NCBI RefSeq assembly: GCF_018309085.1
Contig: NZ_CP070502.1
Location: 3,281,001 to 3,345,000 of the forward strand
From: Sporosarcina sp. Marseille-Q4063
Lineage (GTDB): Bacteria; Bacillota; Bacilli; Bacillales_A; Planococcaceae
Direction of reading: 5' to 3'
DNA: 64,000 nucleotides
This document shows, in pieces, positions 17,554-28,427 of this stretch. How positions within the stretch are numbered: the first letter of the stretch is position 1; every line of letters begins with the position of its first letter. Both the position numbers and the translations under genes were made by a program. Below the pieces are notes generated by a model that worked only from the letters and a program-made list of their open reading frames with translations, was not told the DNA's origin and did no database searches.

Positions 17554-19080
17554 ATGTTATTTGGAAAAAAGCTGAAGAGCCTATTATTAGCGTTCTTAAT
17601 TGTAGTGTTAGCCTTTTCACCAATAGTTGGACAGAACAACTTTTCCACTGCAAATGCATCCGAAGAAGTGACAACAAATCAATTTGATGAATCCGCATCA
17701 TTGAGTGAAAAACTTCAGGCTATTTTAAGCGACAAGCGTTTGGATGGGGCAATAGCTGGAGTTAGTGTCAGAAATGAATTAGGTGAAGAATTATTCGAGC
17801 AGTACGGCGATATTCGCTTACATCCCGCATCGAATATGAAGTTGCTAACAAGTGCAGCGGCGCTTGAGACACTTGGAGAAGATTATCAATTTACGACAGA
17901 AATATTGACAGATGGGACGCTTACAGGAAAAGTGCTTCAAGGTAATGTCTACATGAAGGGTAAAGGAGATCCAACTTTATTGAAGGAAGATCTTGATCAA
18001 CTTGCGATTGATTTGAAGGATCAAGGTATTCATAAAATTAAGGGGAATTTGATAGGTGATGATAGCTGGTACGATGACGTTCGCTTATCGATGGATTTAA
18101 ACTGGAATGACGAACCCTACTATACTGGCGCGCAGGTTTCCGCGTTAACGCTTTCGCCGAACGAGGACTATGATTCAGGAACTGTCATTGTGGAAGTAAG
18201 TCCTTCCGAAAAGCCTGGAGAAAATGCGCAAGTAACACTGTCACCGGAAACAGATTATGTCACGATTATCAACAAAACAAAAATGGTTCCGGCAGGTCAG
18301 GCAAAGAGTATTTCAATAGAACGAGAACATGGATCAAATAACATTGTCGTTCAAGGCACAATGCCATTAAACGGCACAAACTCAAGATCCTGGGTTGCAG
18401 TGTGGGAACCGACAATGTACGCGATTGATGTGTTTAAAAAATCATTTGAAGAGAATGGCATAGAGCTCATTGGCAACTCAAAAGTGGCTGCAGGGGTTAC
18501 GCCAACAGACGCTACGTTACTCACTTCACGGAAGTCTATTGAACTTAAGAATCTTCTTATTCCATTTATGAAACTGAGTAATAATGGTCTTGGAGAAACG
18601 TTAACAAAAGAAATGGGGAGAGTTGTCCATGACAAGGGAAGCTGGAAAGAAGGCCTCCAAGTCATTCATAAAGTGACAACAGATTTAGGCGTTAAAGGTG
18701 ATACAATCTTGCTTCGCGATGGCTCAGGAATGTCACATAAAACATTGATTCCTGCCACAGAGTTTACAAAAATGCTAAATAATGCTCAGGAGAAAAGTTG
18801 GTTCCCTTCCTTTAAAAGATCCTTGCCAATAGCAGGAGAACCTGAACGATTAGTTGGTGGGACATTACGAAACCGTATGACCCAGGAACCGACGAAGGGG
18901 AACGTAACTGCAAAAACTGGTTCAATAACCGGTGTGACTAGCCTATCAGGATACGTAACATCTAAAGATGGAGAGAAATTAGTCTTCTCAATTATGATTA
19001 ACAATTACCTCGGCTCCTCTCTAACATCAATAGAAGATGCGATCGCAACAGTACTTGCAAAACATGAATTTGAGGAATAA
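17554..19080 (+). CDS. D-alanyl-D-alanine carboxypeptidase/endopeptidase, PBP4 (S13) type
   Basis: 508 residues. A signal peptide is followed by an S13 penicillin-binding domain: SxxK as HPASNMKLL (about residue 90), SxN as KLSNNGLGE, and KTG as TAKTGSITG. The long insert between the first two motifs is typical of PBP4/DacB/DacC. It cleaves peptidoglycan stem peptides outside the membrane. The frame is open back into element copy 9. I take ATG 17554 because the signal peptide begins there, though its ribosome site is weak. Only 46 bp separate it from the element, leaving little room for its own promoter. Confidence 0.85.
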   Translation: MLFGKKLKSLLLAFLIVVLAFSPIVGQNNFSTANASEEVTTNQFDESASLSEKLQAILSDKRLDGAIAGVSVRNELGEELFEQYGDIRLHPASNMKLLTSAAALETLGEDYQFTTEILTDGTLTGKVLQGNVYMKGKGDPTLLKEDLDQLAIDLKDQGIHKIKGNLIGDDSWYDDVRLSMDLNWNDEPYYTGAQVSALTLSPNEDYDSGTVIVEVSPSEKPGENAQVTLSPETDYVTIINKTKMVPAGQAKSISIEREHGSNNIVVQGTMPLNGTNSRSWVAVWEPTMYAIDVFKKSFEENGIELIGNSKVAAGVTPTDATLLTSRKSIELKNLLIPFMKLSNNGLGETLTKEMGRVVHDKGSWKEGLQVIHKVTTDLGVKGDTILLRDGSGMSHKTLIPATEFTKMLNNAQEKSWFPSFKRSLPIAGEPERLVGGTLRNRMTQEPTKGNVTAKTGSITGVTSLSGYVTSKDGEKLVFSIMINNYLGSSLTSIEDAIATVLAKHEFEE

Positions 19081-19105
19081 AGGGGTAAAGTTTTTTAAAT
19101 TTTTA

Positions 19106-19250
19106 GGTACCTGTGCAAGAAACTATTTTGACAATACACTACAATTGCATAACTGATAGAGGAAACCCAGTTATCTCAACAACGGTCAGATTTATTTTGA
19201 ATTATAATGCAAAACCGCGAATAGTCATAATTGGACCTTGCACAGGTACC
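19106..19250 (+). repeat. GGTACC-ended interspersed element, copy 10
   Basis: 145 bp, ATAATTGG subfamily, with an AT-rich interior and a weak hairpin. It begins 25 bp after the PBP4 stop and ends 35 bp before the protease start. Confidence 0.91.
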
Positions 19251-19285
19251 GTTTACGAATACTAAAAAATGATGGAGGGATAATA

Positions 19286-20944
19286 TTGAAGAAGAAAAAA
19301 TATGTTGCAACAGCCGTTTTGTCGACCGCGCTATTACTGGGCTCCTTTTCTATGGGCGAAGCAGGAGCGGTTTCAAATGCACCTATAGCCGATTCCGTTT
19401 CATTTGAGAAAAGCTGGAATGAAAATGGCAATGTGCCTCTTTTTGTAAAAGAGAAATTTGCTGTGAAGCATCCAGGCAGTAATGCTGCCAATGCATTGGA
19501 TCATTTGCAAAAAAACACACAAACATATGGTATTCTGAATGCTGAGGAAAACCTTAAGGTCAAAGATGTACAAACAGATGACCTAGGAATGACCCATGTC
19601 CGTTTCAATCAAACCAAAAACGGCGTGCGTGTTGAAGGTGCAGAAGTCATTGTGCATTATAACGTCAAGAATGAGCTCGTCTCGGTAAATGGAAACCATC
19701 ACCCGGAATTGGATGTAGGTACGATTGATACCAAACCTGCTATCAATGTTGACAAGGCAGTCGAAGCTGCGAAGTCATCCGTTCATGCACCAGCCGAAAC
19801 GGAATACGCGCCTGAGTCAGAGCTCGTCATTTATCCGTTTGAAGGGGAAAATAGTCTAGCCTATAAAGTGAATGTTACATTCCTAGGCGATAATCCAGGA
19901 AACTGGTTTGTTTTTGTCGATGCCAAAAATGGAAAAGTGATTGATCAATATAATACAATCGCCCATGCAACAGAGGGAGAATTCCACGAAAGTGTGGGAA
20001 CGGGCTATTGGGGCGAGCATCGAGATTTGCATTCAACTAAAATCAAGCATCCTAATCAAGGGACGCAATTTTTCCTTTCAGACGAATCACATGAAGGATT
20101 AGAAGGCATCTTTACTTTTGATTGGAATACAGGCGAGATTGCTCAGAATAATAGTGCTTCATGGAAAAATGAGTACCATCGTCCAGCAGTAGATGCGCAT
20201 TTTAATTCCGAGATTGTCTATGAGTATTACTTGAATGAGCATGACCGAAATTCTCTAGATGATAAAGGAATGCCGATTGTTTCGTATGTAAACTATGGGA
20301 CCAATTACAATAACGCCTTTTGGACCGGCCGCGAAATGGTATACGGAAATGGCGATGGCGACTTCATGGTTCCATTATCTGCAGGTCTAGACGTAGCTGC
20401 GCACGAAATGACACATGGCGTCATTACCAATACTGCAAATATGCAATACCGTTTTGAACCTGGGGCATTGAATGAAGCTTATGCGGATATTTTCGGCGCG
20501 CTGATTGATGACGCAAACTGGGAGCTAGGCGAAATGATAATGGGGCCAGGGGCAATCGCAGATGGTAGACATGCACTGCGCAGTCTAAGTAATCCTAGCC
20601 AATTTCCAGTGAAAGTTGACTATATTCCTTATGGCAATGGCGACGGCATGTACCCTTCCCATATGGATGAATTTTATGATTTACCAAGAAACTTAGACAA
20701 CGGCGGCGTCCATGTCAATTCTTCAATCATTAACCATGCTGCCTATCTTCAAGCGCAAGAAATCGGAAGGCATGCACTCGGCCAAATCTATTACCGCGCG
20801 CTAGTAACCTATTTAACACCAACATCAAATTTCAGCGACGCACGTATAGCAATCATTCAATCAGCTGAAGATTTATACGGAGAAGAAAGCACCGAAGCAC
20901 AAGAAATCGCAAACGGATTTGATCAAGTAGGCATTTACGAATAA
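19286..20944 (+). CDS. extracellular neutral metalloprotease, M4 thermolysin-like
   Basis: 552 residues. It has a signal peptide, an FTP/PepSY pro-region (about 40-215), then the M4 catalytic domain with HEMTHG (HExxH zinc site), GALNEAYADIFG (third zinc ligand Glu) and DNGGVHVNSSIINHAAYL (the His of the transition-state site). It is a bacillolysin-type secreted protease, made as a zymogen that frees itself from the propeptide. The start is TTG 19286 with GGAGGG six bases before it; the longer frame begins inside element copy 10 and is rejected. A strong terminator follows. It is the last gene of the hydrolase island. Confidence 0.9.
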   Translation: MKKKKYVATAVLSTALLLGSFSMGEAGAVSNAPIADSVSFEKSWNENGNVPLFVKEKFAVKHPGSNAANALDHLQKNTQTYGILNAEENLKVKDVQTDDLGMTHVRFNQTKNGVRVEGAEVIVHYNVKNELVSVNGNHHPELDVGTIDTKPAINVDKAVEAAKSSVHAPAETEYAPESELVIYPFEGENSLAYKVNVTFLGDNPGNWFVFVDAKNGKVIDQYNTIAHATEGEFHESVGTGYWGEHRDLHSTKIKHPNQGTQFFLSDESHEGLEGIFTFDWNTGEIAQNNSASWKNEYHRPAVDAHFNSEIVYEYYLNEHDRNSLDDKGMPIVSYVNYGTNYNNAFWTGREMVYGNGDGDFMVPLSAGLDVAAHEMTHGVITNTANMQYRFEPGALNEAYADIFGALIDDANWELGEMIMGPGAIADGRHALRSLSNPSQFPVKVDYIPYGNGDGMYPSHMDEFYDLPRNLDNGGVHVNSSIINHAAYLQAQEIGRHALGQIYYRALVTYLTPTSNFSDARIAIIQSAEDLYGEESTEAQEIANGFDQVGIYE

Positions 20945-20960
20945 ACCAATAGCATAAAGA

Positions 20961-20996
20961 GCGAGCCCTACCTTAACCGGTGGGGCTCGCTTTTTT
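20961..20996 (+). terminator. terminator of the M4 protease gene
   Basis: GCGAGCCC pairs with GGGGCTCGC, followed by six T. Confidence 0.9.
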
Positions 20997-21051
20997 AGTG
21001 ATTTTTTTCAGGTACACTTTTTAGGTAAGCCTTTTTAGGTAACCCTTTTTA

Positions 21052-21197
21052 GGTACCTGTGCAAGAAACTATTTTGACAATACACTACAATTGCATAATC
21101 TAATGGAAGGAACCCGATTATATAAGCACTTGTCGGATTAATTTTGAATTTTTATCCAAAACCGTAAATAGTCATAATTGGACCATGCACAGGTACC
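21052..21197 (+). repeat. GGTACC-ended interspersed element, copy 11
   Basis: 146 bp, ATAATTGG subfamily, with interior CCCGATTAT...TCGGATTA. The left flank (21009-21051) holds three decayed GGTA...CTTTTTA units in tandem, and the right flank holds GGTACC-TTTTTAA-GCTACC-TTTTTGAA. Confidence 0.92.
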
Positions 21198-21228
21198 TTT
21201 TTAAGCTACCTTTTTGAAGCTCTGATTC

Positions 21229-21257
21229 TTGAAGTTTTTCAAAGAGTGGGTTATACT
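21229..21257 (+). promoter_or_regulatory. glpD sigma-A promoter
   Basis: TTGAAG (21229-21234), 17-bp spacer, TATACT (21252-21257). It lies about 30 bp after element copy 11. Confidence 0.75.
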
Positions 21258-21263
21258 AAGTGC

Positions 21264-21346
21264 AAGTTAATATTTCTGGTTTGAGTTTATGAGAGACCTC
21301 GTGAAACAATTGCGCACAGCAATTGTCTTCATTGAGGTCTCTTTTT
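21264..21346 (+). promoter_or_regulatory. glpD leader: GlpP-type antiterminator target plus terminator
   Basis: A conserved leader block (AGTTAATAT, TGGTTTGAGT, GAG) is followed by GAGACCTC (21293-21300) and GAGGTCTC (21334-21341) and a T-run, forming a terminator before the glpD ribosome site. The same block order occurs before glpF. GlpP bound to glycerol-3-phosphate is known to prevent termination at such leaders in B. subtilis. Confidence 0.8.
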
Positions 21347-21383
21347 GTTGGTTTTTTCTTATAAATGGAAGGGGATTCATAAA

Positions 21384-23027
21384 ATGACAAAGTTTTCATC
21401 ATTAGATAGAGCACAAACATTTCAACATTTAGCAGAAGAGGAATTCGACTTACTTGTAATTGGCGGTGGGATTACGGGAGCTGGTATCGCATTAGATGCA
21501 ACAACGCGCGGGCTGAAAACTGCACTTGTTGAAATGCAGGATTTTGCTTCTGGAACGTCAAGTCGCTCTACGAAACTTGTACACGGCGGACTTCGCTATT
21601 TAAAACAATTTCAAATAAAAGAAGTTGCTGAACTCGGGAAAGAACGTGCGATTGTATATGAAAATGGACCTCATGTGACGACACCGGAGTGGATGCTGTT
21701 ACCGTTTCATAAAGGCGGCACATTTGGTAGATTCTCGACATCACTCGGATTAAAAGTGTATGACTTCCTTGCAGGTGTTAAAAAGTCTGAGAGACGAACG
21801 ATGCTAACGACGGAAGAGACAATTGAAAAAGCACCACTCGTAAAAAGAGAGGGTTTGTTAGGGGGCGGCGTGTACGTTGAATACCGTACTGATGACGCTC
21901 GTTTAACGATTGAAGTGATTAAGTCTGCGGCTGAAAAAGGTGCAACGCTTGCGAATTACGCGAAGGCACAGGGATTTATTTATAACAATCAAGAGAAGAT
22001 TGCTGGCGTAGAAGTTGTAGATCAACTCACTGGTAAAAATATCGAAATTAAAGCGAAAACAGTTATTAACGCTGCGGGACCATGGGTGGATGAGGTAAAG
22101 GGAATTGAAGGCGGAAAAAGTAACAAGCATTTAATATTATCAAAAGGCGTCCATCTTGTTTTTGACCAAAACGATTTCCCGCTCCATCAAGCCGTCTATT
22201 TCGACACACCAGATAAGCGGATGATTTTTGCGGTACCAAGAGACGGCAAAACATATGTAGGTACAACGGATACATTTTACGAAGGTGATCCAAAAGTAAT
22301 GCAAATATCAGCATCGGATCGCGACTATTTATTGGATGCAATTCACTATATGTTCCCCGAATTAACATTGACAGAACAACATATCGAATCTAGTTGGGCA
22401 GGTGTTCGACCTCTTGTTCACCAGGAGGGAAAAAGTCCTTCAGAGATTTCAAGAAAAGATGAGATTTGGGAATCAGAAAGTGGGCTTATTACGATGGCTG
22501 GCGGAAAATTAACAGGGTATCGTAAAATGGCCGAAACAGTCGTTGATAAAGTAACGAAAAGATTGGCCGAAGAAGAAAACATTCAATTTAAACGATGTAT
22601 CACTAAGAAACTGCCGATCTCTGGAGGAGATATGGGCGGTTCTGCAAATATGAAAATATTCCTTAAGAAAAAAATAGATGAGGGTCAAAGAATCGGACTT
22701 TCTGAAGAAGAGAGCCGCAAACTTGCGGTACTATATGGAACGAATGTCAATCATGTATATGCATATAGAGAAGAAGGCCATTCTGAACTGCCGCATATCT
22801 TATATGGGCAATTACTTTATGCAATCAATTATGAAATGGCAACCAAACCAGTCGATTTCTTTATTCGAAGAACGGGTGATATGTTTTTCAATATCGATCA
22901 AGTGAAATCATGGAAAGCACAAGTCATTGAAGAGATGTCAACAATTTTTGGGTGGTCGGTAGAAGAGCGAACACAGTACACTGAAGAACTTGAAGTGGAA
23001 ATAAAAAGAGCAACGACTGTGTTATAA
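21384..23027 (+). CDS. glpD: aerobic glycerol-3-phosphate dehydrogenase
   Basis: 547 residues. [21 protein letters not shown] is the FAD-binding glycine motif at the N-terminus, [20 protein letters not shown] and [19 protein letters not shown] are GlpD blocks, and a helical C-terminal domain follows. It oxidises glycerol-3-phosphate to dihydroxyacetone phosphate at the membrane and passes electrons to quinone. I chose ATG 21384 with GGAAGGGG nine bases upstream; the longer frame starts inside the leader terminator. Expression should depend on GlpP antitermination. It heads the order glpD-glpP-glpF-glpK. Confidence 0.95.
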   Translation: MTKFSSLDRAQTFQHLAEEEFDLLVIGGGITGAGIALDATTRGLKTALVEMQDFASGTSSRSTKLVHGGLRYLKQFQIKEVAELGKERAIVYENGPHVTTPEWMLLPFHKGGTFGRFSTSLGLKVYDFLAGVKKSERRTMLTTEETIEKAPLVKREGLLGGGVYVEYRTDDARLTIEVIKSAAEKGATLANYAKAQGFIYNNQEKIAGVEVVDQLTGKNIEIKAKTVINAAGPWVDEVKGIEGGKSNKHLILSKGVHLVFDQNDFPLHQAVYFDTPDKRMIFAVPRDGKTYVGTTDTFYEGDPKVMQISASDRDYLLDAIHYMFPELTLTEQHIESSWAGVRPLVHQEGKSPSEISRKDEIWESESGLITMAGGKLTGYRKMAETVVDKVTKRLAEEENIQFKRCITKKLPISGGDMGGSANMKIFLKKKIDEGQRIGLSEEESRKLAVLYGTNVNHVYAYREEGHSELPHILYGQLLYAINYEMATKPVDFFIRRTGDMFFNIDQVKSWKAQVIEEMSTIFGWSVEERTQYTEELEVEIKRATTVL

Positions 23028-23138
23028 TAAGCTAACCGGGTTATATGAATATTCAAGTTTTATTCAGCGAAGGCATCTCCATTATTTCGTTTTACACATA
23101 AATCTTCTTGCAAAATTGCGAAAGGAGAATCGGCTAAT

Positions 23139-23690
23139 ATGCCATTTCGACAGCAAAAGGTGTTACCAGCAGCAAGGACTTTAAAGCAATTTGAACAATT
23201 ATTACAATGTAAATTTGAGTACATTGTATTATTAGAAGTTCATATTAGCAATTTAAAAACACTTGAACAAGAAGCGAGTAGACACAATAAGAAGCTCATT
23301 ATTCATGCAGATTTAATTCAAGGGTTGAAAACAGATAACTACGCGGCTGATTTCCTATGTAATGATATTGAACCCGCGGGCATCATTTCTACCCGCTCCA
23401 ACATGCTTATGAGAGCAAAGGCTAAAGGAATTATTGCGATTCAGCGGATGTTTTTATTGGACACCATTGCACTTGAAAAGAGTTATTCGCTTATTGAAAC
23501 AACACAACCAGATTATATTGAAATGTTACCAGGTGTAATTCCAGAACTGATTCACGAAGTTCATGAGCAGACGGGTATTCCTATTATTAATGGTGGTTTA
23601 ATCCGAACGCAGACTCATGTGCAAGAGGCTTTGGCTGCCGGAGCAGTCGCTGTTACAACATCAGATAAAGAGTTATGGGAATTATATTAA
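23139..23690 (+). CDS. glpP: glycerol-3-phosphate-responsive antiterminator
   Basis: 183 residues, the typical GlpP length, with a TIM-barrel-like phosphate-binding fold. KKLIIHADLIQGLKTDNYAA, GIISTRSNMLMRAKAKGI and YIEMLPGVIPELIHEV are family blocks, and IPIINGGLIRTQTHVQEALA matches the glycerol-3-phosphate binding loops. It binds leader RNA and allows read-through of the glpD and glpF leader terminators, both present here. AAAGGAG precedes ATG 23139. In B. subtilis glpP precedes glpFK; here it lies between glpD and glpF. Confidence 0.92.
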   Translation: MPFRQQKVLPAARTLKQFEQLLQCKFEYIVLLEVHISNLKTLEQEASRHNKKLIIHADLIQGLKTDNYAADFLCNDIEPAGIISTRSNMLMRAKAKGIIAIQRMFLLDTIALEKSYSLIETTQPDYIEMLPGVIPELIHEVHEQTGIPIINGGLIRTQTHVQEALAAGAVAVTTSDKELWELY

Positions 23691-23696
23691 AATAGT

Positions 23697-23725
23697 TTGA
23701 CAGACTATTTTTAGAGTGCTATGCT
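23697..23725 (+). promoter_or_regulatory. glpFK sigma-A promoter
   Basis: TTGACA (23697-23702), exactly 17 bp, TATGCT (23720-23725), starting 6 bp after the glpP stop. Confidence 0.82.
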
Positions 23726-23731
23726 TTCTTT

Positions 23732-23811
23732 AGGTTAATATCACGTGGTTGAGTCGAGGAGTCCACACTTAAATCTTGCGCTATGCAAGGTTTTAAGTGT
23801 GGACTTTTTTT
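23732..23811 (+). promoter_or_regulatory. glpF leader: GlpP-type antiterminator target plus terminator
   Basis: AGGTTAATAT, TGGTTGAGT and GAG repeat the blocks of the glpD leader. Then GTCCACACTTAAA (23761-) pairs with TTTAAGTGTGGAC, with an inner CTTGC/GCAAG stem, and runs into seven T. The start of glpF lies 47 bp on. Confidence 0.82.
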
Positions 23812-23857
23812 AATCGAAACTTATATCATGACATAGCTATCACGAGGAGGAGAAGAG

Positions 23858-26207
<2,350 letters not shown>

Positions 26208-26223
26208 TATAAATTAAAACAAG

Positions 26224-26264
26224 AAAAAGTTCTCATGCCTTCATTGTGCACAGAGAACTTTTTT
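26224..26264 (+). terminator. terminator of glpFK
   Basis: AAAAAGTTCTC pairs with GAGAACTTTTT, with a T-run after it. Confidence 0.85.
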
Positions 26265-26297
26265 CTGTCTTTCAATGTCTTTTTTCGGTATTTTTTC

Positions 26298-26443
26298 GGT
26301 ACCTGTGCAAGAAACTATTGTGACAATACACTACAATTGCATAACCTGATAAAGGTAACCCGATAACCATTCACTTTGTCGGATTTTATTTGAATTTTAA
26401 TCCGAAACCATGAATAGTCATAATTGGGCCTTGCACAGGTACC
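26298..26443 (+). repeat. GGTACC-ended interspersed element, copy 12
   Basis: 146 bp, ATAATTGG subfamily, interior CCCGATAAC...GTCGGATT. Both flanks show tandem units: GGTA-TTTTTTC before it, and GGTACC-TTTTCC-GGTACC-TTTTCC at and after the right end. Confidence 0.92.
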
Positions 26444-26539
26444 TTTTCCGGTACCTTTTCCCATGGATTAGGGAATGTAATATTAGGCAACGCTGTATAT
26501 GGAATGAATCCCCAAAAACATAGAAAGGTGATGAATGTT

Positions 26540-27181
26540 GTGGGTGTACATCAATATTTTAAAAGCTTATCTGATTTAGAACAAATTATTCGTTGTCCAG
26601 GAAAATTCAAATTTCAGGAGCATTCTGTCGCTAGTCATTCATTTAAGGTGGCAAAAATTGCTCAGTTCCTTGGGACAGTCGAAGAGGAATCTGGACAGAA
26701 AGTGGATTGGAGAATCCTCTATGAAAAGGCTTTGAACCACGATTACGCGGAACTTTTTACAGGAGATATAAAGACGCCTGTAAAATATGCTTCGAAAGAA
26801 TTGAAGCAATTATTCAGTGAAGTAGAGGAGGAGATGACAAGAAAGTTTGTAGAGAAAGAACTGCCATCTGAGTTTCAAGACATTTATTTAGAGCGGTTTA
26901 AAGAAGGTAAAGATGACACATTGGAAGGCCGCATTTTATCCGTTGCAGATAAAATCGATTTGCTTTATGAAGCATTCGGCGAGATTCAAAAGGAAAATCC
27001 GGAGCCATTGTTTTTAGAAATATATGAAGAAGCGTTAAGGACAATCCTTCTGTTTCAAGATATGAATTGTGTAAAATACTTCCTGGAAAATATACTCGCC
27101 GATATGCTGGATGAACGATTCACTGAACATAGCGAGTTAGCCGGCATTGCAAAGCGGATAATCGAGGAGCATGAGGGGTAA
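26540..27181 (+). CDS. YfbR-like HD superfamily 5'-nucleotidase
   Basis: 213 residues. It starts as MGVHQYFKSLSDLEQIIRCP, then EHSVASHSFKVAKIA (first metal His), LNHDYAELFTGDIKTP (HD pair) and LSVADKIDLLYEAFGE (distal Asp), the arrangement of YfbR-type 5'-deoxynucleotidases. I chose GTG 26540 because AAAGGTGA lies eight bases upstream and the family usually starts at this point; ATG 26504 and 26531 are in frame but poorly spaced. It probably dephosphorylates deoxynucleoside monophosphates. It stands alone in its transcription unit. Confidence 0.8.
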   Translation: MGVHQYFKSLSDLEQIIRCPGKFKFQEHSVASHSFKVAKIAQFLGTVEEESGQKVDWRILYEKALNHDYAELFTGDIKTPVKYASKELKQLFSEVEEEMTRKFVEKELPSEFQDIYLERFKEGKDDTLEGRILSVADKIDLLYEAFGEIQKENPEPLFLEIYEEALRTILLFQDMNCVKYFLENILADMLDERFTEHSELAGIAKRIIEEHEG

Positions 27182-27185
27182 ATGC

Positions 27186-27230
27186 GAGAAGGGGATACTG
27201 ACGATAAAACCCTTTATCGATATCCCTACA
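27186..27230 (+). repeat. remnant of an element hairpin serving as terminator
   Basis: GGGGATACTGAC, 13-bp loop, TCGATATCCC resembles the element interior (GGGATATCGAC...GTCGATATCCC) but lacks both GGTACC ends. It begins four bases after the HD protein stop. Confidence 0.55.
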
Positions 27231-27510
27231 GTTATCTGTCTTTCTATCTGTCTATTGAACATAACAGCGGCTTTAGACGTTCATTTTAAATACAAATTCT
27301 TTACGAATATATCTTATGAATAAATCCACATGTTTAATACTATATATATAGGGAAAAATAGTTTTGAGGATTTTTCTGACCTCTTTTTCCTCTTCTTTGA
27401 TTGTTTGCGAATAGATGAAAATAATTGAAGCATATGGTCATCGCCTTTTTTACCCTTTCTATCCCCAAAACAAAAGTTTGGTACACATACCCATGGAGGA
27501 GAAACAAAAA

Positions 27511-28095
27511 ATGAATTGGTATGACAAGCTCAGCGAATATTTCCCGATTGAAGAAATGAAGTCCAAGGAACATATGGACGCTCTTTTGAATGACAAGAAA
27601 AATATTTATTGCAAGGAAGAAGGACCTTATCACGTACTGATGTATGTGGAAACAGAAACATTTATCTTCGTCGATTATTTATATGTCTCCGAAAAATCCC
27701 GCGGCTCCGGCATCGGCAAAAAACTGCTTGCTTCCTTGAAAGAGAAAGGGAAACCGATTATCCTTGAAGTGGAACCGATCGACTATGAAGATACTGATTC
27801 CGAAAAAAGGCTGCGTTTCTACGCACGCGAGCAATTTCACCATGCCAACAGGATCGGTTACAGAAGAAGGTCATTGGCGACGGGTGAGCACAACGATATG
27901 GAAATCCTTTACTGGTCACCGACAGATGCCGATGAAGAAACGGTTTACGAAGCGATGAAAACGACATACGAAGAAATCCACACATATAAGGATCAGACAT
28001 TTTACGGCGATCAATACGACCCGACCGATGAAGTTCTTACTTTTAAGACTGAACAGAAGAAAAACATCTTAGAACCTTTTCGCAAAAAGAAATGA
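27511..28095 (+). CDS. GNAT family N-acetyltransferase
   Basis: 194 residues. VDYLYVSEKSRGSGIGKKLL is the GNAT acetyl-CoA pyrophosphate-binding motif A (R/Q-x-x-G-x-G/A), followed by PIILEVEPIDYEDTDSEKRL and RFYAREQFHHANRIGYRRR. The C-terminal about 60 residues are an acidic and basic extension. GGAGGAG lies nine bases before ATG 27511; the longer frame begins in AT-rich non-coding sequence. The acyl acceptor is unknown. The 27231-27510 region before it is AT-rich with a weak GAGG/CCTC hairpin near 27365 and nothing else I can support. Confidence 0.78.
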   Translation: MNWYDKLSEYFPIEEMKSKEHMDALLNDKKNIYCKEEGPYHVLMYVETETFIFVDYLYVSEKSRGSGIGKKLLASLKEKGKPIILEVEPIDYEDTDSEKRLRFYAREQFHHANRIGYRRRSLATGEHNDMEILYWSPTDADEETVYEAMKTTYEEIHTYKDQTFYGDQYDPTDEVLTFKTEQKKNILEPFRKKK

Positions 28096-28136
28096 CGCAA
28101 TCAAGCAACTCCGAAAAATCCGAAAAGCGTGTGCTA

Positions 28137-28282
28137 GGTACCTGTGCAAGAAACTATTTTGACAATACACTACAATTGTATAAAGTGAAAAGGGGATATC
28201 GACTGTATAACACTTTGTCGATATCCCCTTGGTTTTTTATCCGAAACCGTGAATAGTCATAATTGCACCTTGCACAGGTACC
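28137..28282 (+). repeat. GGTACC-ended interspersed element, copy 13
   Basis: 146 bp with a perfect central stem AAGGGGATATCGAC / GTCGATATCCCCTT, then GGTTTTTTA. The right junction is a tandem: GGTACC-TATTAACA-GGTACC-TATTAACC. It lies 41 bp after the GNAT stop. Confidence 0.93.
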
Positions 28283-28427
28283 TATTAACAGGTACCTATT
28301 AACCATCTGCTATCCATTCACGCTGCAGATTCAGTTTTAACCGAGTGAACTGCGGGGTACATATTTATATAACCTAAAATGGTAATATCAGATTCAGGAG
28401 ATGCTTAACAAAGAGGAGGAATTAACG

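Noticed and set aside
19238..19285. Start of the M4 protease within element copy 10
   Set aside because: TTG 19286 has GGAGGG at ideal spacing and begins a clean signal peptide.
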